A DNA stretch of 64,000 nucleotides from Pseudomonas psychrophila HA-4 (GCF_000282975.1 NZ_ALJC01000075.1:1-64000); one strand, 5' to 3'; shown: positions 36,048 to 46,012, counted from the stretch's first letter. Notes: a model not told the origin generated them from the sequence alone. Numbers and translations: made by a program.

Positions 36048-37274
36048 CTACATTTTCATCTTCTTCCACTCACGATCTACAGCTCTTTTTGCAGAATCTC
36101 CTGCCGCATATAACCATTTCAACCGCCTAGGCATTGACTGGTCTCCTGCAGTGACTGCCTTTACCTTCTCAGTTTTTGGGTCACGGAAATACGCAATAAC
36201 CCCCGTAAAATCACCCTGATCTTCTTCGACCAGATCCTCCACTCCATCCTCCGGCAACTTGCTTTCCAGCTCCAGGCTCACGGTATAGCCGCCGTCAGCG
36301 GTGAGGCTGTGCTGCACGTTGCCGCCGTACCAGATGATTTCGTCAATCTCGGCTTTGACGCCTTGGAGCGTGTAGGTCAGCTCGGGGATTAGGTCTGGGC
36401 GCCCCATGGCCAGGCTGTAGCTGATGGTCGCGCTGCCCCGTTGCAACCGCTTGAATTCTGATCGAGCAGCACGCAGGGCTGATTGTTGATCGCTGTAGGT
36501 ATGGCGCAGGTCTTTGAGATTGTCGCCGCCACCAGCGATGGCTTCCTGCTTTTTGGCGCTGTTGACGTCGTAGTAATAGGCGCGCACACCGTCATAGCTG
36601 TCGCGGTCGGCTTGCAGGTAGCGGTGTTGGTCGCCCTCGGCGCGGGTGAGGGTGATGTGGGGCAGGTCCAGGCCGCTCGCGGCTTTACCGCCGCCTGCTG
36701 GCATGCACAGAAGGCAGCCGGCTTTGACGCTGGCCACTGCGTCGAACTCTTCACCCAGACGGCTGATCATGTTGGCGTCAGACTCGTTGGCCTGATCGAG
36801 TTGCAGGATGGGCAAGCCGTAGAGAGGGACGGCAATGGTGGCGGTCAGGCCGTTGCCGATGGCGATATCGCTCAGGACCTCGCCAAGGGTGGTGTTGCTC
36901 CAGCTGCGTTCGCGTTTGGTTTTCAGGCCTTTGCGTAGGTCTGCCGATCGAGCGCGAATACTCAACACGTCCGGGGCGCCGCTGTGTTCGATTTCGTCGA
37001 CGGTGTAGATGCCTTTGTCCACCAGGCCGGTGTCACTCCAGCCCAGCCATAGCCTAAGCACCGCGCCTTTGGGCGGGATGGACAGCAGGCCGTCATGGTC
37101 GCTGAGGGTGAGGCTGAGTTGATCCGCTTCGACGCCACGGTTGTCGGTCAATTCCAGGCTCATCAGGCGCGGGCTGATGAGTTGGGCGATATCGTAGCCG
37201 TCGACGGTGAGGCGGAAGGCAGGAACTGGGTAAGCAGCGTCGCGCTCGGCACTGCCGTTGAGATACCCGATCAC
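36048..37274 (-). CDS. D: Tail protein D (late control D)
   Basis: 408 residues of the P2 gpD family: N-terminal PAFRLTVDGYDIAQLISPRLMSLELTDNRG, a central lysine-motif-like region and the C-terminal MPRRLKWLYAAGDSAKRAVDREWKKMK. gpD forms the tail hub beneath the tape measure. It overlaps gene U by 4 bases and is the last gene of the F operon. Confidence 0.93.
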   Translation of the reverse strand: MIGYLNGSAERDAAYPVPAFRLTVDGYDIAQLISPRLMSLELTDNRGVEADQLSLTLSDHDGLLSIPPKGAVLRLWLGWSDTGLVDKGIYTVDEIEHSGAPDVLSIRARSADLRKGLKTKRERSWSNTTLGEVLSDIAIGNGLTATIAVPLYGLPILQLDQANESDANMISRLGEEFDAVASVKAGCLLCMPAGGGKAASGLDLPHITLTRAEGDQHRYLQADRDSYDGVRAYYYDVNSAKKQEAIAGGGDNLKDLRHTYSDQQSALRAARSEFKRLQRGSATISYSLAMGRPDLIPELTYTLQGVKAEIDEIIWYGGNVQHSLTADGGYTVSLELESKLPEDGVEDLVEEDQGDFTGVIAYFRDPKTEKVKAVTAGDQSMPRRLKWLYAAGDSAKRAVDREWKKMKM

Positions 37275-37711
37275 AACAAGCCTCGCAGGATGTTGGCGCC
37301 AATGCTGGTACTGGCACCGAGCAGGTCGATGCGGTCATCGTCGGTACGCTTGAGGCTCAGGGTGAACTCAATGCGCCTTGGTGTGCCGTCGCGAAAAAAC
37401 AGGGTCTTGGTTTCGCTCAAGCTCTCGATCACCCAGAGGCCATAGATGCGGCCACTGCCTTCGACCATGGGCCAGGCTTTGCCGGTGTTCGCCATCAAGC
37501 GCAGGGCGTCAAGACTGAGGGCGCTACCGGCCAGCTCGGGAAATATGATGCCGGGCAGGGTGATAGTGTCGTCGCCACGGCCCACAAACTGCCGTGCGGG
37601 AGGCGCGCCGATACGGTTATTGCTGGCGTGGCGCCAGTCGGTTTGGCGCTGCAGCTCCTGGTAGGCGGCGGTTGAGAGGCTAAACACGAACATGCCTAGG
37701 GCAAGCATCAT
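37271..37711 (-). CDS. U: Tail protein U
   Basis: 146 residues of the P2 gpU family (MMLALGMFVFSLSTAAYQELQR, FFRDGTPRRIEFTLSLKR). It acts in tail assembly near the neck end of the tail. Five bases after gene T and overlapping D. Confidence 0.93.
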   Translation of the reverse strand: MMLALGMFVFSLSTAAYQELQRQTDWRHASNNRIGAPPARQFVGRGDDTITLPGIIFPELAGSALSLDALRLMANTGKAWPMVEGSGRIYGLWVIESLSETKTLFFRDGTPRRIEFTLSLKRTDDDRIDLLGASTSIGANILRGLL

Positions 37712-37716
37712 GGGGG

Positions 37717-40275
37717 TTATTCCAGGTCGGAAAGTTTGCTGCGCTGGCGCGCCTTTTTTTCGTTCTCTATGCGGGACAGCATGGCTCGCAGGCTCTTTTC
37801 CATGCTTTGCAGATCCATGCCAGGCGCCGCCGTTAAGGTGAATTCGTAGGTGTCGTGGCTGTCGTATATGGCAGCAACGGGCGAGCTACCGATGGGTGGG
37901 CGATCATCCACGGCCAAGGCGGGCAAGGTGGTCGCGCTCAGGGCAAAGGTGCCCGCCGCTGTCAATTGCTTGGCCATTCGAGTCAGTGCGTCGAGCGGGC
38001 CTTTCTGGCCACCTTCCAGACCTTGGGTTAGACCGGCCATGGTGAAGCCGCCCAGTTCGGCGAACACGCGCGATGGGCTGTGGATATCGAGTTTTTCCTT
38101 GAACCACGCAATGGTCGAATCGCCGATGTCGTTGATGGCAGTTTTGATCTTGCCCAAACCGGCATACAGCCCGTTGACCAGGCCGTTGACGATCATGTTG
38201 CCGAACTCGGTAAAGCGGTTGGGCAGGTCAATGCCCAGATAACTCAGTACTTCGGCAAAGGCTTGGTATATCAGGCCGACTGGGTTGAAGTTGGTCAGCA
38301 CCGTCACGATGCCGCCAACACCCCCGTCAAAACCGGCTTTGATTTCTGCCCAGGCACTGATGAAGTAGCGTTTGACGGCATCCCAGTTGTCATAGATCAG
38401 GTAGGCGGCTGCGGCGATGGCGCTGATAGCGATACCGACCGGATTGAGCATCAGCGCTCGACCGAGCCAAAGCACGGCCTTGCCAACAAAGGGCAGTACG
38501 TTCTTGCCTAGGCTCCAAAACATTGCGATCAAACTGGGTAGGCGAATACCCAGTTGAGCCAACATCAGGCGCAGCGCAATGAATGGCAGCAACGCACTGG
38601 CGACAGTAATCATCAGGCCACCTACTATTGCAGTGAGACCAGCAATAACTGCTGCTGCCTTGACCAATCCTGCACTGAGAGTCGGGTTTTCTTTCGCCCA
38701 AGTTTTTACGCTGCGGACAACATCGGTGATTGACTGCACCAAGTCGCGCAAAGGACCATCTTGCTGCTCTTCCAGTTCTATGCCGAAGTCTTCCCACGCG
38801 CTTCTAAGGGTGGTCATATCACCCTTGAGATTATCAGCCATCACGCGGGATGTTTTGCTTGCTTCGCCTTGGGTATCGCGCAAGGTGGCAATCAGTTTTT
38901 GCAGCTCGCCGATACCCGCCTGATCCACCAACTGGGCCATGCCCTTGACCGCTTCTTCCCCTGCGATAGCCTTGAACAACCCCCCTTTTTTGGCAGTGCC
39001 CATGGCTTTGGTCTTATCGTAAATCTCTTTAAGGATGTCAGGGATTTGCCGCAGATTGCCATTGGCATCAGCTGTTTTAATGTTCAATTCATCGAGGGCT
39101 TTGCGCGCAGCCTTGGGGGGTGCAGCCAAGCGGTTCATGATTGAGCTGAGTGCTGTCCCGCCCATGCTGCCTTGTAGCCCAGCGTCACCCAGTTTGCCCG
39201 CCATGGCGGCGGCGACTTCCAGTTCTACGCCGTAGGTTTTTGCCATGGGCGCCGCGTACTTCATTGTCTCGCCAAGCATTTGTAGGTTGGTGTTTGAGCG
39301 GGTGAAGGTTCCCACCAGTACATCACCGAGTTTTCCCATCTGATCTGCCTGTAAACCAAGTCCAGACATGATGTTTGAAGCAATGTCGGCGGTCTGTGCC
39401 AGATCTGCGCCCCCAGCGGCAGCCAGGTTGAGCATGCCGGGCATGGCGGCTTTTATGGCCTTCGGATCGAAGCCAGCCATGCCTAAATACCCTTGCGCAT
39501 CAGCAGCCTGACCCGCAGTGAATTGGGTCGAGCCGCCCAGTTGACGTGCTTGGTCTCGCAGGGCCTTGAGTTGTGGGTCATCTTTATCCAGTCGACTGAT
39601 GGCTTGGACACGACTCATGCTGGCGTCGAACTCAACCCCCGGTTTTATCAGTCGTGCCCCGGCATACAGTGCAGCACCACCGCTGGCTGCGGCCATGGCT
39701 CCCGTGCCTGCCATAGACTGGGCAGTTTGTCGTTGTCTGTCGTAATTCGCTCGGGCGGTAGCCAGGGCGTTTTGACGTTTACCGATGGCGTTAAGACGGT
39801 CTTTTTGGGTGTTGAGTGAGCGATTGGCTGCGTCGACTTCTGTTTTCAGTCGCGCTTCGTGTTCGCCAAGCTTGCCAGTGGCAATTCCGGCCTCCTTAAG
39901 CTTGGTCATATGGGGCGTTAGTCCCTTGCGTTGTTCTTGCAGCTTTGTGGTCAGATCTCGAACAGATTCGTGGGCTTTTCGCATGTCATTTTTAAATTTC
40001 CCTGACGCAGCGTTGCCGCTATTGTTCATCGCTGTCTTTAACTGGCGCAGCTTTTCCTGTGCGGTGTTTAGTTTGTCGGAGGTTGCGGCGATGGCGCCTT
40101 GTTGCTTTTTAAAAGAAGCAATATTGGATTGCTGATCTTTCAGCGCCTTGAGTTGGTCGCGTGCCGCTTTCAACGCTTTAGCAGTGTTCGTGCTTCCTCC
40201 TGTGATACGCCGTAACGGCCCGGTGACTTTGTCAATGGCATTAAGCAATACCTGAATTCGCAGATCATTTGCCAT
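37717..40275 (-). CDS. T: Tail tape measure protein T
   Basis: 852 residues from MANDLRIQVLLNAID. Coiled coil in residues 20-190, the TP901/P2 tape-measure core (about 200-530), membrane-like hydrophobic segments (about 570-690) and a C-terminal NDIGDSTIAWFKEKLDIHSPSRVF box. Its length sets the tail length. The ATG overlaps the end of the frameshifted E' frame. Confidence 0.93.
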   Translation of the reverse strand: MANDLRIQVLLNAIDKVTGPLRRITGGSTNTAKALKAARDQLKALKDQQSNIASFKKQQGAIAATSDKLNTAQEKLRQLKTAMNNSGNAASGKFKNDMRKAHESVRDLTTKLQEQRKGLTPHMTKLKEAGIATGKLGEHEARLKTEVDAANRSLNTQKDRLNAIGKRQNALATARANYDRQRQTAQSMAGTGAMAAASGGAALYAGARLIKPGVEFDASMSRVQAISRLDKDDPQLKALRDQARQLGGSTQFTAGQAADAQGYLGMAGFDPKAIKAAMPGMLNLAAAGGADLAQTADIASNIMSGLGLQADQMGKLGDVLVGTFTRSNTNLQMLGETMKYAAPMAKTYGVELEVAAAMAGKLGDAGLQGSMGGTALSSIMNRLAAPPKAARKALDELNIKTADANGNLRQIPDILKEIYDKTKAMGTAKKGGLFKAIAGEEAVKGMAQLVDQAGIGELQKLIATLRDTQGEASKTSRVMADNLKGDMTTLRSAWEDFGIELEEQQDGPLRDLVQSITDVVRSVKTWAKENPTLSAGLVKAAAVIAGLTAIVGGLMITVASALLPFIALRLMLAQLGIRLPSLIAMFWSLGKNVLPFVGKAVLWLGRALMLNPVGIAISAIAAAAYLIYDNWDAVKRYFISAWAEIKAGFDGGVGGIVTVLTNFNPVGLIYQAFAEVLSYLGIDLPNRFTEFGNMIVNGLVNGLYAGLGKIKTAINDIGDSTIAWFKEKLDIHSPSRVFAELGGFTMAGLTQGLEGGQKGPLDALTRMAKQLTAAGTFALSATTLPALAVDDRPPIGSSPVAAIYDSHDTYEFTLTAAPGMDLQSMEKSLRAMLSRIENEKKARQRSKLSDLE

Positions 40276-40731
40276 CGGTCGAACTCCGCACCCTGGCACG
40301 CTCGCGCCAGTCCATCAGTTCTTGCAGGCCCAGGTGATCCATATCAGCCGGTGCCCAGTGAAACACCACGGCCAAGTCGGCCATGGCGTCTTCTACGCAA
40401 CGAGGGATGCGTCCGTTTTCATCGATTTCTGCAGCAAAAAACCAGACACCTTGCTGCTGAGGGCGAACAGGTCGGCCGGGTCCATGGCGCTGACTTCAAC
40501 CACGGTCAGGGTGGGCGTGCTGATGCGCGGTAGCACCTTGATCAGGCTGTTGACGTCCATTTGCAGCAGCTCGGCCAGGCTCACGCCGCGCAGTTCGCCC
40601 GAGTTGGGTTTGCGCAGGGTGATGCTGTCGATGGTGGTGGTACCGCGACGGATCGGGGTGTCGAGGATGACGGTGTTATCGTCGGCCAAGGGCTGAACGT
40701 CGGGCTGCTCGGTGGTCGCTTTTGTGGTCAT
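40265..40731 (-). CDS. E': Tail assembly chaperone E+E' (frameshift product)
   Basis: A -1 slip on TTTTTTG (40441-40435) near the end of E continues for about 57 codons in the other frame, reading AAEIDENGRIPRCVEDAMAD, then LAVVFHWAPADMDHLGLQEL and MDWRERARVRSSTDGK. This is the conserved E' tail of P2, giving about 155 residues. The stop overlaps the T start codon region. E and E+E' act as tail chaperones in a set ratio. Confidence 0.88.
40393..40731 (-). CDS. E: Tail protein E
   Basis: 112 residues from MTTKATTEQPDVQPL. The zero-frame product ends 13 codons after the slippery heptamer. Core motif ITLRKPNSGELRGVSLAELL is typical of gpE. It sits between FII and T, as in P2. Confidence 0.9.
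   Translation of the reverse strand: MTTKATTEQPDVQPLADDNTVILDTPIRRGTTTIDSITLRKPNSGELRGVSLAELLQMDVNSLIKVLPRISTPTLTVVEVSAMDPADLFALSSKVSGFLLQKSMKTDASLVA
40435..40441 (-). other. Programmed -1 frameshift site (T6G)
   Basis: TTTTTTG on the minus strand, the same heptamer as in the P2 E/E' gene, at the point where the E and E' frames overlap. Confidence 0.88.
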
Positions 40732-40768
40732 GGATGAAGCTCCTGCGGCTGTGGATTGAGGGGGTGTA

Positions 40769-41284
40769 TCAGAGGCCAATGGCTGAGCGCTGTTTATCCA
40801 GCATGTCCACGCCACCTATTTTCTCGATGAAGTTGAGCAGATCGATCTCGATGATTTCTTCGTTGTCGACGGTCAGCTTGTAGTAGGTGCAGGCGGTGGT
40901 CATGGCGTGTTCAGTGTCTTCGCCTGGCTGCGCATCACCCATTTCAATGGTCTCGTGACGACCACGCACGACGACTTCTACGGCGCTAACTTCGCCTGTG
41001 TCGTCTTGCTCAAAAGAACCGGAAAAGCGTAGTGCAACGCCTGAAGCGTTGACCGCACCGAACTGTTTGAGTGAGATCAGATCCAGGCCGCCCGTCTTCC
41101 ATTCCAGCTGTATACCGTCATCGGAGAAGCCCAAGTCGGCCTTGACCGGGCCGTTCATGCCGCCGCCGCGATAGGCCTCCATCTTGCGGCCGAGGGCCGG
41201 CAGGGTGACGGACTTGGCAACACCGGTGTAGCTGTTGCCGTCGTTAAACAGGTTCATGTTTTTAAGTTTGCGTGGCAGGGCCAT
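40769..41284 (-). CDS. FII: Major tail tube protein FII
   Basis: 171 residues, MALPRKLKNMNLFNDGNSYTG, with YRGGGMNGPVKADLGF, a P2 gpFII-type tube subunit. Lies directly between sheath FI and E. Confidence 0.94.
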   Translation of the reverse strand: MALPRKLKNMNLFNDGNSYTGVAKSVTLPALGRKMEAYRGGGMNGPVKADLGFSDDGIQLEWKTGGLDLISLKQFGAVNASGVALRFSGSFEQDDTGEVSAVEVVVRGRHETIEMGDAQPGEDTEHAMTTACTYYKLTVDNEEIIEIDLLNFIEKIGGVDMLDKQRSAIGL

Positions 41285-41308
41285 GGTGGTGCTCTCCGGA
41301 ATTCGCGT

Positions 41309-42478
41309 TTAACTGTTGATGCCTTTGGCAAAGTCGATCAGGTAGCGATCTGTGATGCGTTGGCGGAAGGTGAGGTCTTCCAGAGGTGGCACGGGGGTGT
41401 AGTCGTAGTCGACCCAGAGCTTGCCGTCCTTGAGGGTGTCCTTGGTGTTGATGTCTTCCGGGTACCAGCAGCTACCGCCGATCAAATAGCCCTGGGAGAT
41501 CAGCTCGCGCATCTTGGCGTTTATCCCTTCGACCAGGTCGCGTACCAGAGAGGCGTGCATCGGGCGGTCAACGGCCCACATATGCGCCTCGGCCATGGTG
41601 TCCGCGAGGATCTGCGCGGTACGGGTGTAGTTCTCGAAAGCAAACAATGGATCGTCGCTGCAGGTGCGACTGCCCCAGAAGCGGTAGCCGTTGGCGTTGA
41701 TCAGGGTGGTGATTTCATTGCTGTTGAGGTAATTGGCGTCGGTGGCCGGGTTTTGCAGGTCCCAGAACACATCGGCGCTGATACCGGTCACGCCGCTGAC
41801 CGAGACGTTTGACAGGGTTTTGTGCCAGCCAATCTCCTGGTCGATCTTGGCGCGCAGACCCAATGCACGGGCGACCGCCGGTGCGATCGCGGTTTGGTTG
41901 GCCACGGTGTCCCAGTTGAGAAAGTCCGGCCAGATGACCATGGCTTCGCGGGCGCCGAAGTTCTCGCGGTAGGCGACCACTTCTTCCTTGGTTTTACAGC
42001 CCCACGCACTGACGTAGGCGAACGCACGCAGGTCTTTGGCGATGGCGATCAAGGCGGTGGCCACCGGCAAACTGTCCAGCCCTGGTACACCGAGAATGCG
42101 CGGTGTCATGCCCAAGCGGGCCTTGGCGGCGAGCAGGGCTTTCATGCCGGTGTATTTGCCCTCGGCGGTGGTGGTGCCAATCAAGGCACTGGCAGTTGCG
42201 GCCTCGTCGGCACCTTCCTGCACACGCACCACGATGGTGTAGGGCTTGGTCTGGTCAGCAATGGCTTGCAGGCTGGCCGCAAGGGTGCCTTTGACCCCAG
42301 CCTTGCCGACGGCGGTTTGCACGTTGGTGATCAGTACCGGCGTGTCCAGAGGAAAGACAGTTGCGTCAGCGTCTTCGGCGGTGCAAACCATGCCGATGAC
42401 TGCGGTAGGGATGGTGCGAATGGGGCGGGTGCCGTCGTTGAGTTCGATGACCCGCACGCCGTGAAGATAGTCGGCCAT
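41309..42478 (-). CDS. FI: Tail sheath protein FI
   Basis: 389 residues from MADYLHGVRVIELNDGTRPI. Typical contractile sheath with the C-terminal TFRQRITDRYLIDFAKGIN strand that links subunits. First gene of the FI-FII-E-T-U-D operon; a TGTA-N11-TACA dyad is 83 bases upstream of its ATG. Confidence 0.95.
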   Translation of the reverse strand: MADYLHGVRVIELNDGTRPIRTIPTAVIGMVCTAEDADATVFPLDTPVLITNVQTAVGKAGVKGTLAASLQAIADQTKPYTIVVRVQEGADEAATASALIGTTTAEGKYTGMKALLAAKARLGMTPRILGVPGLDSLPVATALIAIAKDLRAFAYVSAWGCKTKEEVVAYRENFGAREAMVIWPDFLNWDTVANQTAIAPAVARALGLRAKIDQEIGWHKTLSNVSVSGVTGISADVFWDLQNPATDANYLNSNEITTLINANGYRFWGSRTCSDDPLFAFENYTRTAQILADTMAEAHMWAVDRPMHASLVRDLVEGINAKMRELISQGYLIGGSCWYPEDINTKDTLKDGKLWVDYDYTPVPPLEDLTFRQRITDRYLIDFAKGINS

Positions 42479-42551
42479 GGGTGGTGCCTGCGCAGTGGAA
42501 TGACACTGCACAGGCTGCCGCGCGCGTGGCGGTTGGGCGAGGGGTGAGGCT

Positions 42552-42570
42552 TGTAGGCGTTGAGGTTACA
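42552..42570. promoter_or_regulatory. Candidate Ogr operator upstream of FI
   Basis: TTGTA...TTACA dyad (TGTA-N11-TACA), shared with sites before V and between O and P. Centred 83 bases before the FI start, which leaves about 28 bases of leader if it sits at -55. Confidence 0.6.
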
Positions 42571-42596
42571 GGGCACAGAAGTTGGAGTGACTTGTT

Positions 42597-43172
42597 TCAG
42601 TTATCTGGTATTTCGGGCCACACGATAGGAGCGCCTGTTGGCGCTACACGTCCCAATTCAATGGCGTAGTTCTTCCATTGCACCAGTGCCAACTCGCAGC
42701 GTGATAACTCTTCCTGCTCTTCTGCAGTAGCGGCAAAAGCTTGCATTCCCGGCTGTTCAATATTGGCCACTGCATCTCTCAGGGTGGCTATGCGGTCGGC
42801 CAGCTTAGCCTTTTGAGTATTAGCAACGGCGATGTGGCGGGTTTTATCGGCTGCTTGTCTGCTCTGAATTTGCTCTTGAGTAGGAGCAGGTCGGTCCTGC
42901 AAGACGGGGTATCCCTTGGCATTAATACCGATCATCCGCCCTGATTCTTGTCCAGCAATTAGTTCTGTGTACTGCTGATCGCTCAGGGGCAGCAATAGCT
43001 CTTCGGGTGGCAGTGTGCAATCAGGGTTCTGCATCCTGACTAAAGGGGGCGCAGTTGGGTTGTCGTCCGCTGGATCTGGGAGCCAATCTGGATCAGGCTT
43101 CAACAGTGTTCGTTCGCCGTAGATCAGCGTTGTGAGGAATCCGGCTGTTTGCTTATGAAAATACCAAGCCAT
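42597..43172 (-). CDS. G: Tail fibre assembly protein
   Basis: 191 residues from MAWYFHKQTAGFLTTLIYG. The C-terminal half with ANIEQPGMQAFAATAEEQEEL, then WKNYAIELGRV is the Tfa/gpG chaperone family. It follows H with a one-codon gap and helps fold the fibre tip. Confidence 0.85.
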   Translation of the reverse strand: MAWYFHKQTAGFLTTLIYGERTLLKPDPDWLPDPADDNPTAPPLVRMQNPDCTLPPEELLLPLSDQQYTELIAGQESGRMIGINAKGYPVLQDRPAPTQEQIQSRQAADKTRHIAVANTQKAKLADRIATLRDAVANIEQPGMQAFAATAEEQEELSRCELALVQWKNYAIELGRVAPTGAPIVWPEIPDN

Positions 43173-43174
43173 TT

Positions 43175-44152
43175 TTAGTACCCCTCTGCTTGTATATATA
43201 AAGACAAGGCTTGTATTTGACTCCCCCATTCAGCAAAGAAAAGTATGCAGCCCGATACACTTTTTGCTTGAACTGCGAATTGCGCGGAGATTTCAATACC
43301 ACTTCCACCGTTTGTAGCTTGAAGCGTTGCAGCAATAGATGAGCATTGTTTAGGAAATTGGGTTGGCCATATCACTTGCACAGGGTTGCCGCTGACAATG
43401 TCTCCGACATGTAAAAAAGTACGCTGTCGAATTAATCCGGTATCTGCACATAGCCACCAGCCGGATTCACCCATTGATGCAGTGTTTCGCGGAATCCCAC
43501 CGGGGTAGTCCGATCTTAGAAAGTAACGGGCATCGCTTTCAACCTGGGTCAACGCATCGGTGATGCCATGTCCGGCCAGCGTGTTCGGGTTGCTGCCTTC
43601 AATGACCACACCGCGCTCATTAATCGTGACCTTTTGGTAGGTTCCTGCCATACGCGTAGCGGGCAATACTTCAATGATCCACTGGTCTACATATTCACGG
43701 GTTGCTAGCACCACACTGGGATCGATTTTTAGCGTGACATTGGTTGCGCTGGTGACAATGAAATTCATCCGTACTACTTGGGTTTTGCCGCTGCCTTGGG
43801 CCAGTAATGGTTTGAAACTCGGCGCGCAGTTGGCCACCGCCACCAAGTCACCGCCTTCATCGTAAAGACCAATTTCGCGAATCCACCAGCCACCTTCGTT
43901 TTCCGGGATGACTTGCTCGGCTATGATCACGTTGCTGTTCTTGGGGTCGATCTTGACTTGATTCAGTGGGGCTCGACGTTGCTCATGAATCAGCTGTGTT
44001 TGCAGCCTGTCAGGAATTGGATCGGTGCCGTTGGCATCACCCACACCCATTTGCGAGAACGACCAAGGGATGCCCAACGCGTCGGCATTAGCTTGTTTGG
44101 CTTCCCCGACGGCAGTGAGGATCGCCATGAACTGGCTGTTTTGATCAATCAT
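43175..44152 (-). CDS. H: Tail fibre protein H
   Basis: 325 residues. The N-terminal tail-collar fibre domain (QFMAILTAVGEAKQANADALGIPWSFSQMGVGDANG...) attaches to the baseplate; a short shaft and a C-terminal receptor-binding part (about 210-325, GESGWWLCADTGLIRQRT..., CILFFAEWG) follow. Shorter than P2 H, and the C-terminal third is where host range is expected to vary. Confidence 0.88.
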   Translation of the reverse strand: MIDQNSQFMAILTAVGEAKQANADALGIPWSFSQMGVGDANGTDPIPDRLQTQLIHEQRRAPLNQVKIDPKNSNVIIAEQVIPENEGGWWIREIGLYDEGGDLVAVANCAPSFKPLLAQGSGKTQVVRMNFIVTSATNVTLKIDPSVVLATREYVDQWIIEVLPATRMAGTYQKVTINERGVVIEGSNPNTLAGHGITDALTQVESDARYFLRSDYPGGIPRNTASMGESGWWLCADTGLIRQRTFLHVGDIVSGNPVQVIWPTQFPKQCSSIAATLQATNGGSGIEISAQFAVQAKSVSGCILFFAEWGSQIQALSLYIQAEGY

Positions 44153-44763
44153 GAGTATACGTCCAGGGTTTCGATTTGATGTTCGCGGCCCACCGGGCCG
44201 AATTGGCCGGTCACCTCAATGTCACGGGGTGCAGGCGGATATACGTCGATGATTTCGCCTTCGTAGACGCAAGAAAAAACGTTGATGAGCCCGGTGCTTT
44301 CCAAGCTGATTGCCAACCCGGTCAAGTGACGGCTAACGGGTTTGGCGTCCTCGATCAAAAAGGTCAGCTCCTGATACATCTCTTCGGTGATACCCGAATC
44401 CAGCACGCCCACTTCAAGCGCAAATGTGCCGGGAATGCCCTCTGGCAAGGTTTCCCACCATTCGACGACCTCGATCAAAAAGCCCAAGGGCTCTACTACC
44501 CTGCGCAACGCGCCAATGGTGCCTTTGCGCGAATGGATGTAATGGGATGCGCGAATGGCTGCCCGTTTGGTGGCTTCGCTCCACTTGCTGTCCCAGCGGT
44601 CCACCGAAAAGGCCCATGCCAAATACGGCAACAGACCCACAGGGCAAGTGTTGGGGTTGCACAGTTGCCTTAGTGGGATGGGTACGTTCTGGATTTGAGC
44701 CAATGCTTCAGCCGCATGGCGCTCGAGCGGGGTGTCGTTACCAGGCAGCAGGGCGTTCATCAC
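44149..44763 (-). CDS. I: Baseplate/tail protein I
   Basis: 204 residues of the P2 gpI family: LCNPNTCPVGLLPYLAWAFSVDRWDSKWSEATKRAAI. Part of the baseplate wedge. Overlaps both J and H by 4 bases. Confidence 0.93.
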   Translation of the reverse strand: MMNALLPGNDTPLERHAAEALAQIQNVPIPLRQLCNPNTCPVGLLPYLAWAFSVDRWDSKWSEATKRAAIRASHYIHSRKGTIGALRRVVEPLGFLIEVVEWWETLPEGIPGTFALEVGVLDSGITEEMYQELTFLIEDAKPVSRHLTGLAISLESTGLINVFSCVYEGEIIDVYPPAPRDIEVTGQFGPVGREHQIETLDVYS

Positions 44764-45671
44764 TCAACCCCACGGCCGACGCTAGCATCTGTGCAATAGG
44801 GAGCCTGGGCTTTGGTCGCGACAATATCGACCCAGTTTTCTAGCTCTACCTTGCGTACACCTTCGACATGCAAGGCCGCATGCAGGGCGGATTCGGAGAC
44901 TTCCATTCCCAGTCGACGACGCTGGTTGACGTAGGCGAGCAAGCGTTTTTCTGCTGCGGCCAGAATAGGTTCGGACTCTGGCCCGCTGGACAGTAAATAG
45001 AGTGTTGCCTTGACTTGGTAGCGGATGATCTGCGCACTCTGAACGTTCAAACGGTCGGCCACTGGCCGGCGGTCTTCGTCGTTAAGGTAGGTGCTTACAA
45101 CGTCCAGCAATTCCGCAGAGGCCGCTCCATCGCCGAGCAACGATTGCACAGTAACCACGGCCACGGCCGGCGACGGACTCTCAGCAGTGGCGTCGGCTAC
45201 CCTGCCATCAGCGGCGCGGGCATGAAAGATATAGCTGTTGCGCGGGCCGGCGGTACTCAAACCTTCCCAGGCCATTTGGGCGCGCTCGCGCAAACTGTCC
45301 TCGCTCTCCATCAGTTTCGGTACCGGCGGTACGGCCGATGCATTACTTTGCTGAATCACCAAGCGTTTGACGTTGAAGTTGGCCGCCAACTGCTCAAGAT
45401 CAGCACCACGGGCGGTGGCTAGTAGGTTGGCAAGGGATGCTTCATTGACCCGCTGCCGCCAGATGGTTTCGCGATAGGCGTTCTCTTGCAGCAGTTTGGT
45501 CAATGGTTCGGACTCTAGGTCGAGACGTGCGGCAATTTCTGCCTGTTCTGCAATCGGCCACAGGCTAATCAAGAACGCTTTGCGCTCGGCCAGGATCACT
45601 TCGTAATCAATCTGCTCGACGATCTGCGGCGGCGGGAGTTGGCTAAGGTCGATGGCGGCGAAGCTGTTCAT
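44760..45671 (-). CDS. J: Baseplate assembly protein J
   Basis: 303 residues of the gpJ wedge family (FAAIDLSQLPPPQIVEQIDYE..., FHARAADGRVADA). Overlaps W and I, all one V-operon transcript. Confidence 0.94.
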   Translation of the reverse strand: MNSFAAIDLSQLPPPQIVEQIDYEVILAERKAFLISLWPIAEQAEIAARLDLESEPLTKLLQENAYRETIWRQRVNEASLANLLATARGADLEQLAANFNVKRLVIQQSNASAVPPVPKLMESEDSLRERAQMAWEGLSTAGPRNSYIFHARAADGRVADATAESPSPAVAVVTVQSLLGDGAASAELLDVVSTYLNDEDRRPVADRLNVQSAQIIRYQVKATLYLLSSGPESEPILAAAEKRLLAYVNQRRRLGMEVSESALHAALHVEGVRKVELENWVDIVATKAQAPYCTDASVGRGVE

Positions 45672-46012
45672 ACACTGCCCCCCAGTTGCAGCGGCACGCT
45701 AAGGCTTAGCGGTTCATTGGTGTTCACCACGCGGCCTTCCAGATCCAACACGGCTTGGCCTTGCAGGTTGGTGCCGTTGAATTGCACACGGCTAAGGCTG
45801 ATGCGAGCTTCCCAGCGCATTAACGCCATGACCGTGGCTGCGCATACGCGCAGGCGGGTTATGTCGTTGAAGGGATGGTCTACCAGTTCCGGGAGCAGGC
45901 TGCCGTATTCACGGCGCATGACGCGGGTACCGAGGCGGGTGGTGAGGATATCGGTGATGGACTGGGCTATATGCGCTTGGGTGTCGATGGCGCCGCCGGT
46001 GTGTCGGTTCAT
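45668..46012 (-). CDS. W: Baseplate protein W
   Basis: 114 residues, gp25/gpW lysozyme-like baseplate family (SITDILTTRLGTRVMRREYGSLLPEL is the conserved block). Overlaps V and J by 4 bases. Confidence 0.94.
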   Translation of the reverse strand: MNRHTGGAIDTQAHIAQSITDILTTRLGTRVMRREYGSLLPELVDHPFNDITRLRVCAATVMALMRWEARISLSRVQFNGTNLQGQAVLDLEGRVVNTNEPLSLSVPLQLGGSV

